64,000 nucleotides of DNA, from assembly GCF_963855985.1 (NCBI RefSeq), contig NC_087097.1:6791001-6855000 (forward strand). Direction: 5' to 3'. Source of the stretch: Ostrinia nubilalis. Lineage: Eukaryota; Arthropoda; Insecta; Lepidoptera; Crambidae. Positions 1 through 13,000 of the stretch are shown here, piece by piece. The stretch's first letter is position 1, and the number at the start of each line of letters is the position of its first letter. The translations under genes were made by a program, and so were the position numbers. The notes beneath the pieces were generated by a model that made no database searches, had not been told where the DNA came from, and worked only from the letters and a program-made list of their open reading frames with translations.

Positions 1-570
1 GGGGTGAAAGGGTGCAATAAGATTGTCATAGCTCACGAGTGAGTACTTACTATCATCATCGGCTGCCCATTGGGCAATGCCCAACATCCTGATACGTGCG
101 CTTGATATTTTCTGTAGCTCGACTTTCGACTGGCGCGGCAGCCACATAAAAAGCCTAACAAAAGCCGAACAGGGCTGACAAGACCGTAAAAAGCCAAACA
201 TGTCCGGCTAAAGTTGGACACCTGGCAACCCTAGGCGCATCGGCTTCACAGCGGGCGTAAATCCGCCCGCGTCACCGGCGCCGCTTCAAAGCGTGTGGCT
301 CCACAGATAAATAAGTTATACAGTACAGCCGCCGGGACCGAGTGGGATTAATTCTCGACTTTTCACAATAATTTCACAGTTTCTGAACAGTTACAGTCAG
401 ATATTATACCGTATTTTGCCTGAAGTTAACTGTAAAAGTACAGGGTGTAAAGTTTATAAACACTCTCATCTTTATTTAGGTTGCACAGTTTCAGATATTA
501 TAGCTGTTCGCAACAGCGAAACGCTGTAAATGTTGTAAAATTAGACCCACATAGCGGCTATTGCTGTATA
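1..570. other. Intergenic, no gene seen
   Basis: No exon-like reading frame with splice sites or coding bias is visible. The stretch from about 230 to 300 is locally GC-rich (CGCCCGC-type words) and the rest is AT-rich. Short open frames here look random. Confidence 0.5.
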
Positions 571-893
571 AAATGGTCAATCAAAGCTGTAAAGACGATC
601 TTGGAAAGCTCTACATTAATGAGAAAATCACTAAACTGTAAGTTGCTCTAGTATGGTGTTTAAAACTTGCGAAGAATAAAAGTCAGAAAGTTATTCTAGA
701 TATGTAATGATTTATTATTGTAAGGCACGAAAAAATGGTCAATCAAAGCTGTAAAGACGATCTTGGAAAGCTCTACATTAATGAGAAAATCACTAAACTG
801 TAAGTTGCTCTAGTATGGTGTTTAAAACTTGCGAAGAATAAAAGTCAGAAAGTTATTCTAGATATGTAATGATTTATTATTGTAAGGCACGAA
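571..893. repeat. Tandem duplication, 162-bp unit, two copies
   Basis: The sequence starting AAATGGTCAATCAAAGCTG at 571 recurs at 733 and both copies run to GTAAGGCACGAA. The copies look identical by eye, so the duplication is recent or an assembly slip. No coding content. Confidence 0.9.
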
Positions 894-3160
894 GTCGTAT
901 AGAGTCACGAGATATAAAAGAGAGTTCGTAAAAAACCTGGGTAAAACATCATAATGAGTACAGCCAATATTTGAATAATGATGTGTAAAGTTTTCCGCTA
1001 CTGCATCACATAATCCAAGCTAAGTAGAAAAATCCATAGCCATATTCGTTGCATAAAAACCAACTGTTACAAGTTACAATACTGCTACGACCACTTCCTT
1101 ATATTATTTACTTATACACTGAAATAGTATTTACAGAGTATTTTAGATTACCTACATAGATGACTATTACATATTGGGATTTTAGATTTGACGATCGATC
1201 GCAGGTCGATTAAATTCACGTGAGGACAAAACGAGACTCGACCTGGATTCATAATTCAATATTTTTTTACACTAAAATGTAGAGCAAGCACGAGTTTTTA
1301 ACACAATCCTCGATACAATTTAATTAGAATTCAAGTTACAGCCCTAAATTAGTTATCCCGATGATCTTGAATGCCGTAGGATCTATTATGGTTATGGACC
1401 ATCCTACAGAACGAATTCCGTTTGGCAACCGTAGATGAATATGCAAATCCGACACGTCCGACCACCCGGCCCGACTTCTACACGCCTCAGGTCTTATTCA
1501 AATGCCCTATTGTCAAACGCCGACTGCAACTAATTACGAACGAACTTGCAGGTCGGAGGAAACAATGGTTGATACGTAGGTACAGGCAACAACATTAGAC
1601 CATACAACATTTTTGCAAAATAGAACCTAACACAACTACATAAGATGCTACTGTAAGCTTGATGAGCTGTCTGTACATATCGCACGCTTCGACTTTGTTA
1701 CAGCTCATTACGTCGCCTGCGCGTGGAATTTAACGGTTTTCTATGAAGATCGAACTTTGTACAAACTTGTCATGCATGCTGAATTCGGTTTCGTGAAATC
1801 CATGGAAATCAATTTCTAAACCATGCCCAAACAAAAACATACCTAGAGGTTTTACCATTGGTTAAACGCTGTTATTAAGAGAAACATACTAAACCCCCTG
1901 TAATTCCCTGAAATTCTCCTAACGTCAAATCAGCGGTGAATGTTTTCATTTCGTATGCAACAAATACTTTAATAATATTGCATAAGGTGAGTTAATGAAG
2001 CCTTTATGATGTATTAATGAAAAATGAAACGTGACTAGAGACATGTCGAATCGTAGTCGATTAAGGTTACACAAATTAGCGTTAACGACACTATTTAAAT
2101 TAATGTGGCTACGTTGATTTACATATTGTTACCAATCTAACTTCGAACACTGCCTACTCAACGATACGTCTTATTGATTTTCTTTGCCAAACAACTTGTT
2201 TTTGCAGCAACAATTCTTGAATAGAGTAACTGTTTATTTTACAAAAAAACAAACTGTTACAATTAACGGTCAAAATATTTTTAAGGTTCCATTACTGTTG
2301 TATACGCCTCTAAACAAAAGATTGCTCTATATTCCACATTTTTATGTCTTATTTATGGAGCACGGTGGGCAAACAGACGTGCTATTGAAAGAAGTTTTTT
2401 GTTTCAAATTTTTTTTACATGCAAATATGGACCGTTACAATTTTACTTGCGTTTTTTGCGCTAAAATGGAGAGTCGTTTTGTTTAGGTACAAGCATTTAT
2501 TAGTTTTGGTAACCAAGTTATTTTTTTCGTTATACTAATTCTTATTTTAAATGTTTCCTTAAAACTCTTTATTAAATCATCCTTAATCTGTAGGTAATTT
2601 TGTAAGCTCTACGCATTATCGTTTATTTAATTATTAAAACCTAATACTTTACGTAGGCTCTTTACTATTCTTCAACGCCGTAGTAAGCAATAACTTTCTG
2701 TTTAACTAAACGATGAAACCACTACCCTCACCACAGTTTTCACCCTCTATTCTATTGTTTATTGTTGAACACTACTTCGCGGAAGGTTCCTAAGGGCACG
2801 CAGTAAACCTTATTGTCTATGTCAACACGAGTTTTATAGCTACCGAAACCAACAGGGCTTTTCGGAACCGCTCTAAAATTAAATTTCTGAAGAAATCCTG
2901 GAAATAAAAGAAGATTCGATTCATTGTTCCGTTACGGTGGAACAAAGTGCCCGCACCATTAACACTAGCATACATAAAAGCCACTACAATATTTTTATAA
3001 GAGAAGCCGAGATGAAAATGAAATTATGGAATTCCTAATATGAAAGATTCACACGAAACATAAATATTCAATATTTTCATGGAACCTTAAATGTGTATGT
3101 TTTTTAAGGAACATCATTACCCATATTATTTGCCGCCGCCCCTTTTCGTGTTTTATTGCA
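894..3160. other. Intergenic AT-rich DNA
   Basis: No convincing exon. A 100-codon open frame at 2184-2486 (plus) is Phe/Leu/Lys-rich with no recognisable domain and reads like random AT-rich sequence. Occasional poly(T) and poly(A) runs; no clear terminal repeats. Confidence 0.45.
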
Positions 3161-3161
3161 G

Positions 3162-3274
3162 ATAAACCAAAGAAATGCATAAAACAACCCAAACCTTTCT
3201 GCTACGTTGTAAAACACGTGAACAACGAAAAGAGTTTTGGACAATGGTTGTTATTGGCGAACCCTTGCAATTAA
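3162..3274 (+). CDS. Possible terminal exon of a small Cys-containing protein
   Basis: A pyrimidine-rich tract ending TTTTATTGCAG (3151-3161) is followed by 36 open codons and a TAA at 3272-3274. The frame starts at the third base after the AG (3164). The peptide begins KPKKCIKQPKPFC and ends NPCN, with three cysteines and a Lys/Pro-rich start, loosely like the end of a small secreted Cys-rich domain such as Kazal type. No upstream exon was found in the window and no family is recognised with certainty. It may be a remnant or chance; an open frame in another register over the same bases has no such features. Confidence 0.25.
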
Positions 3275-6145
3275 CTGTACAAAGTATTTCGCAGTTGTTT
3301 GGCAAACAGTCCGCCTTTGTGCTTTTCACTATCATCCTCAACCCGTCAATTTGGGTGCGAAGGCCGTCGGCTATGGCGATCTGTGATAAGTTCCCAAAAC
3401 GATCGCGCCGCCAAAGGCGCTGCGCCGGCGCACGGGGACAATGCTAACGGCTCGTTTATGGCGGTGGCCTTTTAAAGTTTCTGTTGTAAAGCCGATATTT
3501 GCGTTGTTTGCATCAAAGGGGATAACGGTTCTTGGGTAAGAGTAAATTTGTCGAAGCATGTTTGGAAAATAGAAAAAAATATGGCAAAAAACTTAAAACA
3601 TTTTAGTTTTACAGCTTAATTATCCTTTTCTCTTTGCGCCTAATCACTCTGTAAAACGATAAACTGTTTCATATTATGTCTAATCATAATACCTACTTTT
3701 CATAAAAACTTACCTACATAAATGACTACGTGCACAAGGTTCATAATATTTTTTCGATTCGCGATGATGGCGTGTATGCAACTGAGCCAAAATATCAGAA
3801 ACTCAATTACCCACCTACCTCTCTCCTTCAAAAAGGTTACACGGTATAAATCCCGATAATTAATTCAGTTGTTAGTGACCATGAAAGTTTAAAACACATT
3901 AAGCTGCCTCATGTTCTCCTGCAAATACAAGCTTGCAGCCACATGTTTTCCGATGCCTCGATTTGCAATTCAGGATTTTCGACCAACACCTAGTGTTTTA
4001 ACAAACTGTACCCCTTATTTAAATTCTAATCAGTACAGAATGATGAGTGCGTGATTGCGACATCGGGGGAGCGAAGAATCGCACCTGCGTTTTTTTGTAG
4101 CGTCCACTTGAAAATCGAGGACTGTCATAATTATATGGCGAGCCACCTCGTTACATGATAAACGTTACCGTAGTGTACAAAAAACACTCTCCGGGGCGAA
4201 AACAAATATTAGTATTGACGCGGTCGTTCACACAGGCAATTATGCGCCGCGCCAACCGCCGATAGTGTAAAGATTGACGGCGCATTTCGTCTGCACCCTT
4301 ATTTTGCCCGCAAGTAATAATTTTCTCGCCGAAACGAGCGAAGTTAGGAGCCGCAAAAAACTAACGCGTCGACGTCGACTTCACACGAACGTTTTAAAAC
4401 GCCGGAAACGCTTGGATGCACGCACCGAAAATCATCAGAGCTAAATACTGTATCTACAGAAGATACAAAGTATACTTGTCGTGTTGCAGTATAATATCCC
4501 GACATGAATTCCAACGCAATGGGCTTGAGAACAAAAAAATACCTCAATTTATTTTTGCCACATTTTATCTCAACAAATCCTCTAATGGTTATGAAAAAAG
4601 ACTCACTTGGCAAACAGTTCAGTTTTTGGAAAGTGCCACACACAAATTAGTGAATAAAAAATTGGATCTGAATATCCTGAACTCAGTTAAGTATACAAAG
4701 TCCGTTATTTGTGTAGTTACTTTCGAGTATCATCTGAAACCTACTAGTAAATTACTTTATACATAATAATAAATACAAAATAAGGGTATCCTGTATTAGC
4801 ACTTCCAGCAATTTTTGACAAACAGATCAATGATTCTCAACAAAAAACGCTCAGCTTTTTCGTAATAATCTTTACAAAACACAGTAACATTACAAGAAAT
4901 ACGTAATACAAATAATCTCTTACCGACAAATTGCGTTGGCATTTGAGCAGAAAATACGCACGTGTATAAGCGGTCATTATTGAAGGTTACCCTTTTAAAA
5001 TCACTCTGGTCCGACGCGTTTTAATAATTTGTTTATGTAAATTCAGAGAGCCGGGCTCCAAATAATACTCTTTATTTTGTAATATGAAATTTTTATTTCG
5101 CTACAAAAATATACATAACTTGGATTAAACACTGATTTATTTTAAACTATACTTATAGTTAATGTCAAATTACTTATAGCATTGTGTCATACCAATAATC
5201 ACAGCAAAACAAACATAGCACAGCCACTTATGTGGGAATTTATTGTATTTTATTTTTAAAGTAATTATTGGATTTCATAGCTTTTAAATAAATTCAGAGA
5301 TTCTACGAGTATAACGTATTACTGAATAACAAAATACGAGCAGTCACATACATTCGATTGTACATAACATTTCGACTTTACATTAAAATCGAATCGCACC
5401 TATAACATAAATGTAGAATAGAGTAAACACATCATATTCGATATCAAATAGAAGCTCCAAGTAAGAGACAAGGTATGGACATCTCAGGAATGCATCTTAC
5501 TAATAAATGAAGGCAAGAAAACTACTCATGCGACTCTCGATTTTTTCATGTCATGTGATCGGTCTATTTAAAATCAAATAGGATGTGTACTCTGTATAAT
5601 TTGATGTCTAACAGACAATACTTGTTAATACATGTATGTGACTTCCATTACACTTACATAATTCTTCCATGCATCTATTACAAATTAAAAATTAAGTATT
5701 CATATACGCGGATCAGAAAAACTCAAATCGCATTCACTGATAAGAATAACATCATAATAAAATATGTGATATTTAAAACAATTAATCACAAACGAATACT
5801 GCCTGATTATTAAAAATATGCAATTAAGTAAACAAATTAAAACGATGTTGGAATCATTAGTAAATTCTTAAGTGGTAGGTGTTTAAATAACCACCGAATA
5901 TTTTTAAATTAGACTAACTATAATTATAATGGAAAGACATTGAGCTATAATAAAACGAAATCATGAAAATGATACAGTAAACAGTTTTATGGAATACATA
6001 TACGGTATGTTCAATTTGCTATGTGATACGCCACGTGCACGGCGTTCGAAATATGTACAAAACCGGGGTACCCGGGCCTTTCAGCATTCTCATCTTAAAA
6101 AAGACTAGTATTATGTTATCTGTACCAAAAGTTTGTAATTATGGA
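3275..6145. other. Intergenic AT-rich DNA
   Basis: No supportable gene. 4190-4400 is GC-richer (words such as GCGCCGCG) but has no open frame with splice signals. The open frames at 4344-4643 (minus) and 4416-4766 (plus) overlap each other and show no domain. Confidence 0.45.
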
Positions 6146-6300
6146 TTTTTGTTTCTCTTTCACGCAAAAACAACTGAACGGATTTTGATGAAACTTTACA
6201 GTTTACTTGTTTATACATCAAAATAACATATAGGCTATAATTTATAACGATCTGTGACAAACTGAGCTTCACACAGGCAAAGCCGTGGCAAAGGCTAGTA
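6146..6300 (-). mobile_element. RTE-type 3' end fragment
   Basis: Read on the minus strand this matches the repeat at 61425-61615: it shares the CTAGC..TTGCC..G opening, TTTGTCACAGATCGT, ATTATAGCCTATATGTTAT, and a segment around AAACTTTA..CAAAATCCGTTCAGT. This is the common lepidopteran RTE-like 3' end sequence, here truncated. No coding capacity. Confidence 0.6.
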
Positions 6301-6671
6301 CATAAATGTCACACGCCCCGCACACGCCACACGGCAATGTAAATGTACAGTCGACAGCACATCAGACTACGGATGTTTATTGCAAATTAGCACCAAATGC
6401 AACTGCATAAGATGCATAAGTTTTCCTCGATGTGCAGTCATCTGTAACCTTTATTGCTATAAGGCCTCGTTCCCAAGGGTACACAAAAAACGTTGAAGAA
6501 AAATTGCCACCAAGCAAATAATACTCGAGACGGCTTTACGGATGAACACATAAAGGAATAATTGACGAATTGCTATTTAAGATATTTTTGTAAAATTATA
6601 AAAATAAAGCGTGTCAAAGATATTGCAAAAAAGTTCGCACGAACGTGGGCTTACAATCGCAACAAAGATAT

Positions 6672-6819
6672 TAAGGCCCGATTCGACCAAACTTTTATCC
6701 GAGAAGAACTCCTGGTATAACTGGCACATTGACAGTTTCAGTATGGGAAATATGTCAAAACTGACGATTTATTCTGAGATTAATATTTATTTACTCTTGT
6801 TTGGTTGAATCCACCCTAA
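6672..6819. mobile_element. MITE with ~20-bp inverted termini
   Basis: The left end AAGGCCCGATTCGACCAAAC and the right end GTTTGGTTGAATCCACCCTA are imperfect inverted repeats, with TTA/TA-like bases at the edges. About 150 bp, AT-rich centre, no coding. It has the look of a non-autonomous DNA transposon. Confidence 0.6.
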
Positions 6820-7090
6820 GGAACTTTGCTAAAAATAAGATATCTTTAAAAACTACAGTCATGTGTATTACACACATTGCATTGATGAGTTGTCTCTACA
6901 ACTACAGATTTAAGTATTCCGCTTTTAAAATTGTATGTTGTAAAAATTTAATAATAGATTTTACGTTTTAAAATCGTAGTAAGTTAAATTCATTTACGAT
7001 ACAGATTATTTATAAAACGCTTTTTTAATGTTTACAAATAGAGAGAACCTCTTTATTTCAGCAAAAGATTGTATTAGTGTGCATACAATT

Positions 7091-7181
7091 AAGGCACCAA
7101 CGCACTAGGCAGCAACCATTGTAATTAACATACTTTTTTTAAATCTTTCGAAGCCAAGCTGCTTAGTGCGTAGGGGATCTT
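7091..7181. mobile_element. Short MITE flanked by TTAA
   Basis: Left AAGGCACCAACGCACTAGGC and right GCTTAGTGCGTAGGGGATCT are inverted repeats with a few mismatches. TTAA lies at both borders (around 7089 and 7181), as expected for a piggyBac-type target site. Only ~90 bp, non-coding. Confidence 0.55.
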
Positions 7182-7884
7182 AAATTGTGTATTTAAAAGA
7201 TGGAAATGGTGAATCTTTGGCCAATTTGGATAATTCAATAGCAATAAGAATACATGCAGGTATTTATTGTTGTTAAGCACCATAGATGTGACCTACTTAA
7301 CACGAGTAAGTTCATTGCTTTTATTATAATTCGAACCTATAATATTACTAATTATTTGGATTACATTTATAAAAATATTAACTCCACATTTATCACATTG
7401 GGCTTTTAATATGTTTTCCTTTGTAATTTCTCTACTACACTTATTAAATTACTGTTAAATAATAGATTAATCGATAAATAATAATGTTATAGTTAACATT
7501 AAATGTACAAAAGTAGGTAAATGTATTTTACTAAAATATACATTTCATAACAATGGTACGCAATAGGTTAAGTAATTGATTTTAAAAGTAACGAATACTT
7601 TCTTATATTAACCCTTTATATGACAGTGGGAATATAGTTTCCGCCATATTTTTAACAGTATTCCCATGTCTTAAGGTTAAAAAAATAAAAATGTGGATAG
7701 AAAAGTTACTTGTATTTGCAACATTTTAACCAGTGTTTATAAGGAATATTGTGCGTGAAAATGAACGTTTAAAATCCATCCAACCAACGTTTAATAAAGT
7801 CTACAAGAAGTAGCATAATTTCGAGTTAGCTAATCGAACTATTACTCGATTTTGATCAATAGTTTACCCTTTGGCGACATTTAG

Positions 7885-8063
7885 GGCTATATTTCACCGG
7901 GATACCATGGCAGCGCAACCAGTCGCCGGCTACCAACAAAATGTATTCAGCGCTTTGCGCAACCAAACGGACACCAGGTGAGTAACTTTCTATAGAGCTG
8001 TATACATTTTGTTGGTAGCCGGCGACTGGTTGCGCCGCCATGGTGTCCCGGTGAAATATAGCC
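7885..8063. mobile_element. MITE with ~55-60-bp TIRs (Harbinger-like)
   Basis: Long inverted arms start GGCTATATTTCACCGGGATA on the left and end TATCCCGGTG-type sequence to ATATAGCC on the right, almost perfect over 55-60 bp and including CAACCAGTCGCCGGCTACCA. TTA sits immediately outside both ends, in keeping with a PIF/Harbinger 3-bp target. The ~50-bp loop is non-coding. Confidence 0.7.
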
Positions 8064-8067
8064 TTAA

Positions 8068-8647
8068 CACTAGAGTACACGCGCGGACTACTATAGTAGA
8101 CCAGGGTAACATTTTACGCTATAACTTTTTGAAAACTTGCGCCAGAGAGCTGGCATTCCAGGAAAGCCTCGTTTACTAAATTTGTCAGTAAGCCAGTAAA
8201 GCTTGGGTCGCTAGAGTCTGCGCACTTTTCTAAAATTGGCCGTCAAAACCACAGGTCTACACAAAAGCCCGAAATCACTCGACAAAAAAATTATGAAAGA
8301 CTTGTAACAAATGGATTTACACCGTGTACCAGGCAGTAGAAAGTCATGAATACTATGACAGATAAAAAACTAATCATATTTTTTCAGTCAAATTGTTTTT
8401 GTTAACATTGGTCTCAGAGTGCAATTTTGGTCCAAAAAATTTACAACTTTTAAATCTGTTTATAATGTTTGATCCCAAATAGTTATATAAAGAAACTTTG
8501 ATTATAAAATAACTATAATAAACACTTTTATCATTCACATAGTAATTCTATTCATAATTTGATTATAAACTGATTTACAGTGATTTTAAATTGGCTTACC
8601 AGAGTAGGCCGCGCGTGTATTCAAAAAGGGGCGCGTGTACTGCAGTG
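8068..8647. mobile_element. piggyBac-like non-autonomous element
   Basis: TTAA at 8064-8067 and at 8648-8651 flank a 580-bp segment whose ends are inverted: CACTAGAGTACACGCGCG on the left and GCGCGTGTACTGCAGTG on the right. TTAA target duplication with CA..TG-type ends is diagnostic of the piggyBac superfamily. A second copy of the CGCGTGTA motif lies inside the right end (8610-8625), like a subterminal repeat. No transposase frame remains, so it must have been mobilised in trans. Confidence 0.75.
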
Positions 8648-8651
8648 TTAA

Positions 8652-9415
8652 AAATAAAGGGATAGTCTCTTAACACGAAATTACGCTCAAAGTTTTTTTC
8701 AAACGAAACACAGATTCGTTTCTTTATTTTCAGTAGTTAGACCAATCAAAAAACAGAATCTTTACTTGAGATTGAATCAAGTTTTGAGCGTTGATATATA
8801 CTTCAATCAAGTGGCCCCGGATGAGAAAACATTGAAACGATTGGATCAATCTAAAAAGTTCGTAATGTAAAATGAAGGAATGTTTTATTAACATACAATT
8901 TTATAAATATTGAAGTAACTTTTTCCAGGGGTCTATTGGCTATGCAGAACTTACAAGTCTTTTTCGTACAGTTCTTATACAAATACTTTAAGTTTGCTAA
9001 CAGTCTATCTATACCATAGCGACTGCGGCATTTCGTTTCCAAAACACCCAAATATCGGATATCGCTTAATTAAGAGGACTAAATCATACATGATTTGTAT
9101 GTTACTGGATAATATTAATTAAAATAAAAAAAATAGGTCCGCACACTTTATCAGATAGAACGGATTTTATGTTCTACCAAAACACAAACTATGTGTATAA
9201 AAATATTATCAATATCTGACAAGTTTGAATTTTAGAGATCAGTTGATTAAAAACTTTTTCAGTGAAGTAGGATACCTATTTTTAGGCTTCTTTAATGGCT
9301 TTGTTTGCTTACAGCCTTTTTAGCTTCGCTTCAAATTAGATGTTTTATTGAGAATATCAAAGCGACCAATCGTAATAGACCCCGCCCGCGGGCGCTACAC
9401 GTTACACGTCCTCAC
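8652..9415. other. Downstream region of the SLC17 gene, no gene seen
   Basis: No exon found. On the minus strand AATAAA occurs near 9342 (TTTATT on plus) and is a candidate poly(A) signal for the SLC17-type gene whose stop codon is at 10015. If used, the 3' UTR would span the minisatellite at 9420-9970. Confidence 0.35.
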
Positions 9416-9419
9416 AGGT

Positions 9420-9970
9420 AAATGTACAATGAGTGTTTCATACGATGCATCAACAAGGAACATTTCCGCACATTGAACGCTACCACGACTCTACACACGA
9501 ATGTCAGTTACATCGCGTGCTGCTTGTTAAATCTACGCGTCGCGTACTTTTTACGCTGCACGCGTACATCTTATTACACTTACATCAAAAAGTAACATGC
9601 ATTTACGTTACAGAATTAATGTTTTGTACGCGATGTTTAGCGCATATTGCACGCTACACTGGAATTTGACATACGTACGTTTAGATACACATAAGTGTAC
9701 CATACGCTGCACGCTACATGTAAGTGTCGCGTACGTAGCACGCTGCACTGGAATTTTATAAATGTAAATACGTTTTAGCAATAAAAACTATGCACGCTAC
9801 ACGTAAGTGTCGTACGTTCCACGTTTATGCTGCACTGGAATTTCATATACGTACGTTAAGTTGGAACGATGCGACACGTAAGTTCCGCGTTACACGCAAG
9901 CGTCGCGTACGTTGCACGCTACACGTAAGTGTCGCGTACGTTGCACGCAAGCACAGCGTGTCGCTATACG
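9420..9970. repeat. Degenerate minisatellite (ACGCTACACGTAAGTGTCGCG-like)
   Basis: Imperfect tandem units built on words such as GCACGCTACACGTAAGTG and TCGCGTACGTTGCACGC recur many times. Unit length varies because of small insertions. The array lies just beyond the stop codon of the SLC17-type gene, so it is probably in its 3' UTR or immediate flank. Open frames across it are a by-product of the repeat. Confidence 0.75.
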
Positions 9971-10014
9971 CTACAGGTGCGCGTAGCGGGGGCCGCGGGC
10001 GGCGGGCGCGAGCC

Positions 10015-13000
10015 CTAGGACTCCGGGAACAGGATGCTCTCCACAGGGGCAGACGCAGTCATGTCGTCGTTGTCTGGTCGCGACCAATCCTGAAACAAAT
10101 AGGTATAGTATAGTATTTGCAACAATATTTCTGTTAGATCTTTAAGGGTAGGTATACATCAACATAAATCTATATATATAAAAGAAAGTCGTGTTAGTTA
10201 CTCCACTTATAACTCAAGAACGGCTGAACCGATTTAGCTGAAAATTGTCAGGGAGGTAGTTTAGAGCCAGGAGAAGGACATAGGATACTTTTTATCCCGT
10301 TATTGATTGCCATTAAGGCGGAACAAAGTTCGCCGGGTCAGCTAGTTTTATATAATAAAAAAAGAAGTTAAATGGAAAGACTCTTCTTTTCTCAAGCGAA
10401 ACCAAGTATCTAGGGGTAACTTTTGACCAAAAGCTTACTTGGAATTCTCACCTAAACAACATCATCCAAAAAGCCAAAATGGCTCTGTGGAGTTGTTGTC
10501 GAATGGCAGGGTCAAGATGGGGACTAAAACCCGCAATCGCCCTATGGCTGTACACAGCGGTCGTGAGACCGATAATAACCTATGCCTCTGCCGTCTGGTG
10601 CAGCAAAGTCAACCAAGTGACAACAATACAGAAACTGAGCAGCCTACAACGGCTAGCCTGCATCACAGCAACTGGAGCACTATCAACGACACCAGGGGCT
10701 GCATTAAATGCTCTGCTGGATCTTATACCACTGCATATGCATGTGCAAAAAGAAGCCAAGCAGAGCACATATAGAATCTGCACCCGCACGAAAGTCAGAT
10801 GGGCTTCTCTAGTAGGGAATTTAGTGCAATGATTTGTATGGAGACCCCTCCACTTTGGTATAGAAGGCTCATTTTTGCACCAGTTGTTCTTTGGGTGCTC
10901 CTGAGTAGATTTCCGTCGGTAGACATCGGGAGCCCCCCCTGTGGTAGCAGGGGGAGGGGGGGCAAGTTTCCTTCTGCCGCGCTTCACTTTAAGGCCCATA
11001 TCTTCAAAACTATAGGTATTAGGGCAAGTGTGGTGTCATTTTCGGATAATTAAAGGATGGCGAATTCATTTCTAGAACAAACTTTTTGCCTTTTCATACA
11101 AAAAAATAGAAATATTGAGAAAAATTCACAAAAACCGAAAAGTATTTTTTTAAATAAACGTCGTTTACTTTTAAACTATTGGAGATAACCTAATAAAAAA
11201 AATATGTACTGAAAGCCACATTTACCAGGATTATAAATATATACCATTGTATGGTACTTTTTTCGAAAAAAGTAGGTGAAAAAAATTTTTCTTCAGGACA
11301 CAGCGGGCGAATTTTACTGCGCGTCGGAAAAAAATATTTATATTATCCATGAATTCATACTATTTGGTTCATAAGCAAGTAAGGATTATTATTTTAGAAT
11401 TTATTTAGAGTTCCTGGCACATCAAGCTAACATGATTTGTATTTTTTCTTCAATTAATTTTGAACTCTATGTGTAAGAAATAAGGTTGAAAATAGCTTAA
11501 ATACATTTTAATATTGAAAATATCATAAGAAGAAAGCACTAAATGAAGAACTTGAATTTGTCTAAACGTCTAATGATTATTATTATTTTAATTAACACTT
11601 ATTTCTACATACTATTGTACCAGTGATTTAACGGAAAGGAAAGTGTGAGGAAAGTGGGGATTGATAATCATAGTACGGGAGATTATTTTTAGCACAAAGG
11701 CTTCGGCTGTGACCATTATAGTTGTTTGTTCAGACAGCACCAGCTTCTGCACTATTTCTTGCACTTACATCTCACCATTTTCAGGCAAGCTTCGGCAGCT
11801 ACGGGCAAATCGGTCCATGTAGGTTCCATGTTGCTATCGACTCTGGTCCACCCCCAACCAGTCGGGTAAAGGGAAGACTGAGTCGGTTGCTTGCAACTGA
11901 CCCTATACGCGGACCCCTTGATATACTGCCAGTAACCAATGCTGATACAAAGCTGCCTGGGTTATCTTATGTAGGGCCACACCTAAGCGTACTGCGTAGT
12001 CCACAGCGAGCCATTAGGATCTTCATTCTTTTATTCCCTATCATCCAAAAAATCCTATCCAATAGTTAGGTGAATCAAGCGTCTGAGTGAAAGCCAGCTA
12101 ATAGTATTCTGATGCCGGATATGCTGACCCAAGCAGACACATCCTTACAGTATTAAGTGTTTCATGGACCCTACATGTATTCCAAATGCTCGAGAGCTTC
12201 TGTTGTTAGGCCCATTTTGTGGGACATGTGGTTTGTTCCCCAGTTTGCGTACCTGTAATTGCTTGGGCTTACCTTTGATGAGTTTTCTCCATGACAGGGT
12301 CATTTAGTTCCTCTTTAGGAATGATTTGGAGAGGCTTATTATCGCGTTGGAGCTTTCCCATTCAGCCCTGTGCTTCTTGGATATGGCCATTATTATGGCC
12401 ATGAGGTATGCTTTTAGATAAAGATACTATCAGTTCTGACACAATAGGTATCGTCTCTGACCCTTGTCTCGCTAGATTGTCGGCTCTCTCATTGCATTCG
12501 ATCCTTGTATGTCCAAGTATCCCACATCAGGTACACTTTGTCATGCCTTCCGAGTTTGTTCATCTTTAAGATTGCATCTAGAATAATTCTAGACTCAACC
12601 TTCACTGAGGCGATGACTTTGTTTGAGTGCTGCCTGGCTGTGGCTCAGGATGTAAATATTGCGTTTTTTACACCCCTGTTTTTAGTGCACACATAGGTAA
12701 TTATAGCGTAGAATTCAGCTTGAAATACTGTAGCAAACCTCCTTAAACGTTCACTGTGTTCGTGTTTACAGTAGACGCCCGCTCCCGTTCCCAAGACCAT
12801 CTTGGCTTGGAGTTGTCCGTAAACCAGATTAGGCTGCTCTGTTGGGATTTTGGTCCCCTTTTCTAGTCGTCCCTTGTTCAAGATCTATCCACTTATTAGC
12901 TCAATCCACTGTTATTTTTTCTCACTTATTATATTAATCCACTGGCATTGTTTTATATCAAGTACCTCCTACTATTACTACATGCTTGACTATGAACGAG

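Noticed and set aside
2184..2486. 100-codon plus-strand open frame
   Set aside because: AT-rich composition with no domain, splice site or conserved motif.
10580..10999. 139-codon minus-strand open frame
   Set aside because: It is antisense to the reverse transcriptase and continues into the foldback arm; no own domain.
11722..12069. 115-codon open frame in the left foldback arm
   Set aside because: Mirrored in the right arm at 13120-13320 with indels; no recognised domain, low likelihood of coding.
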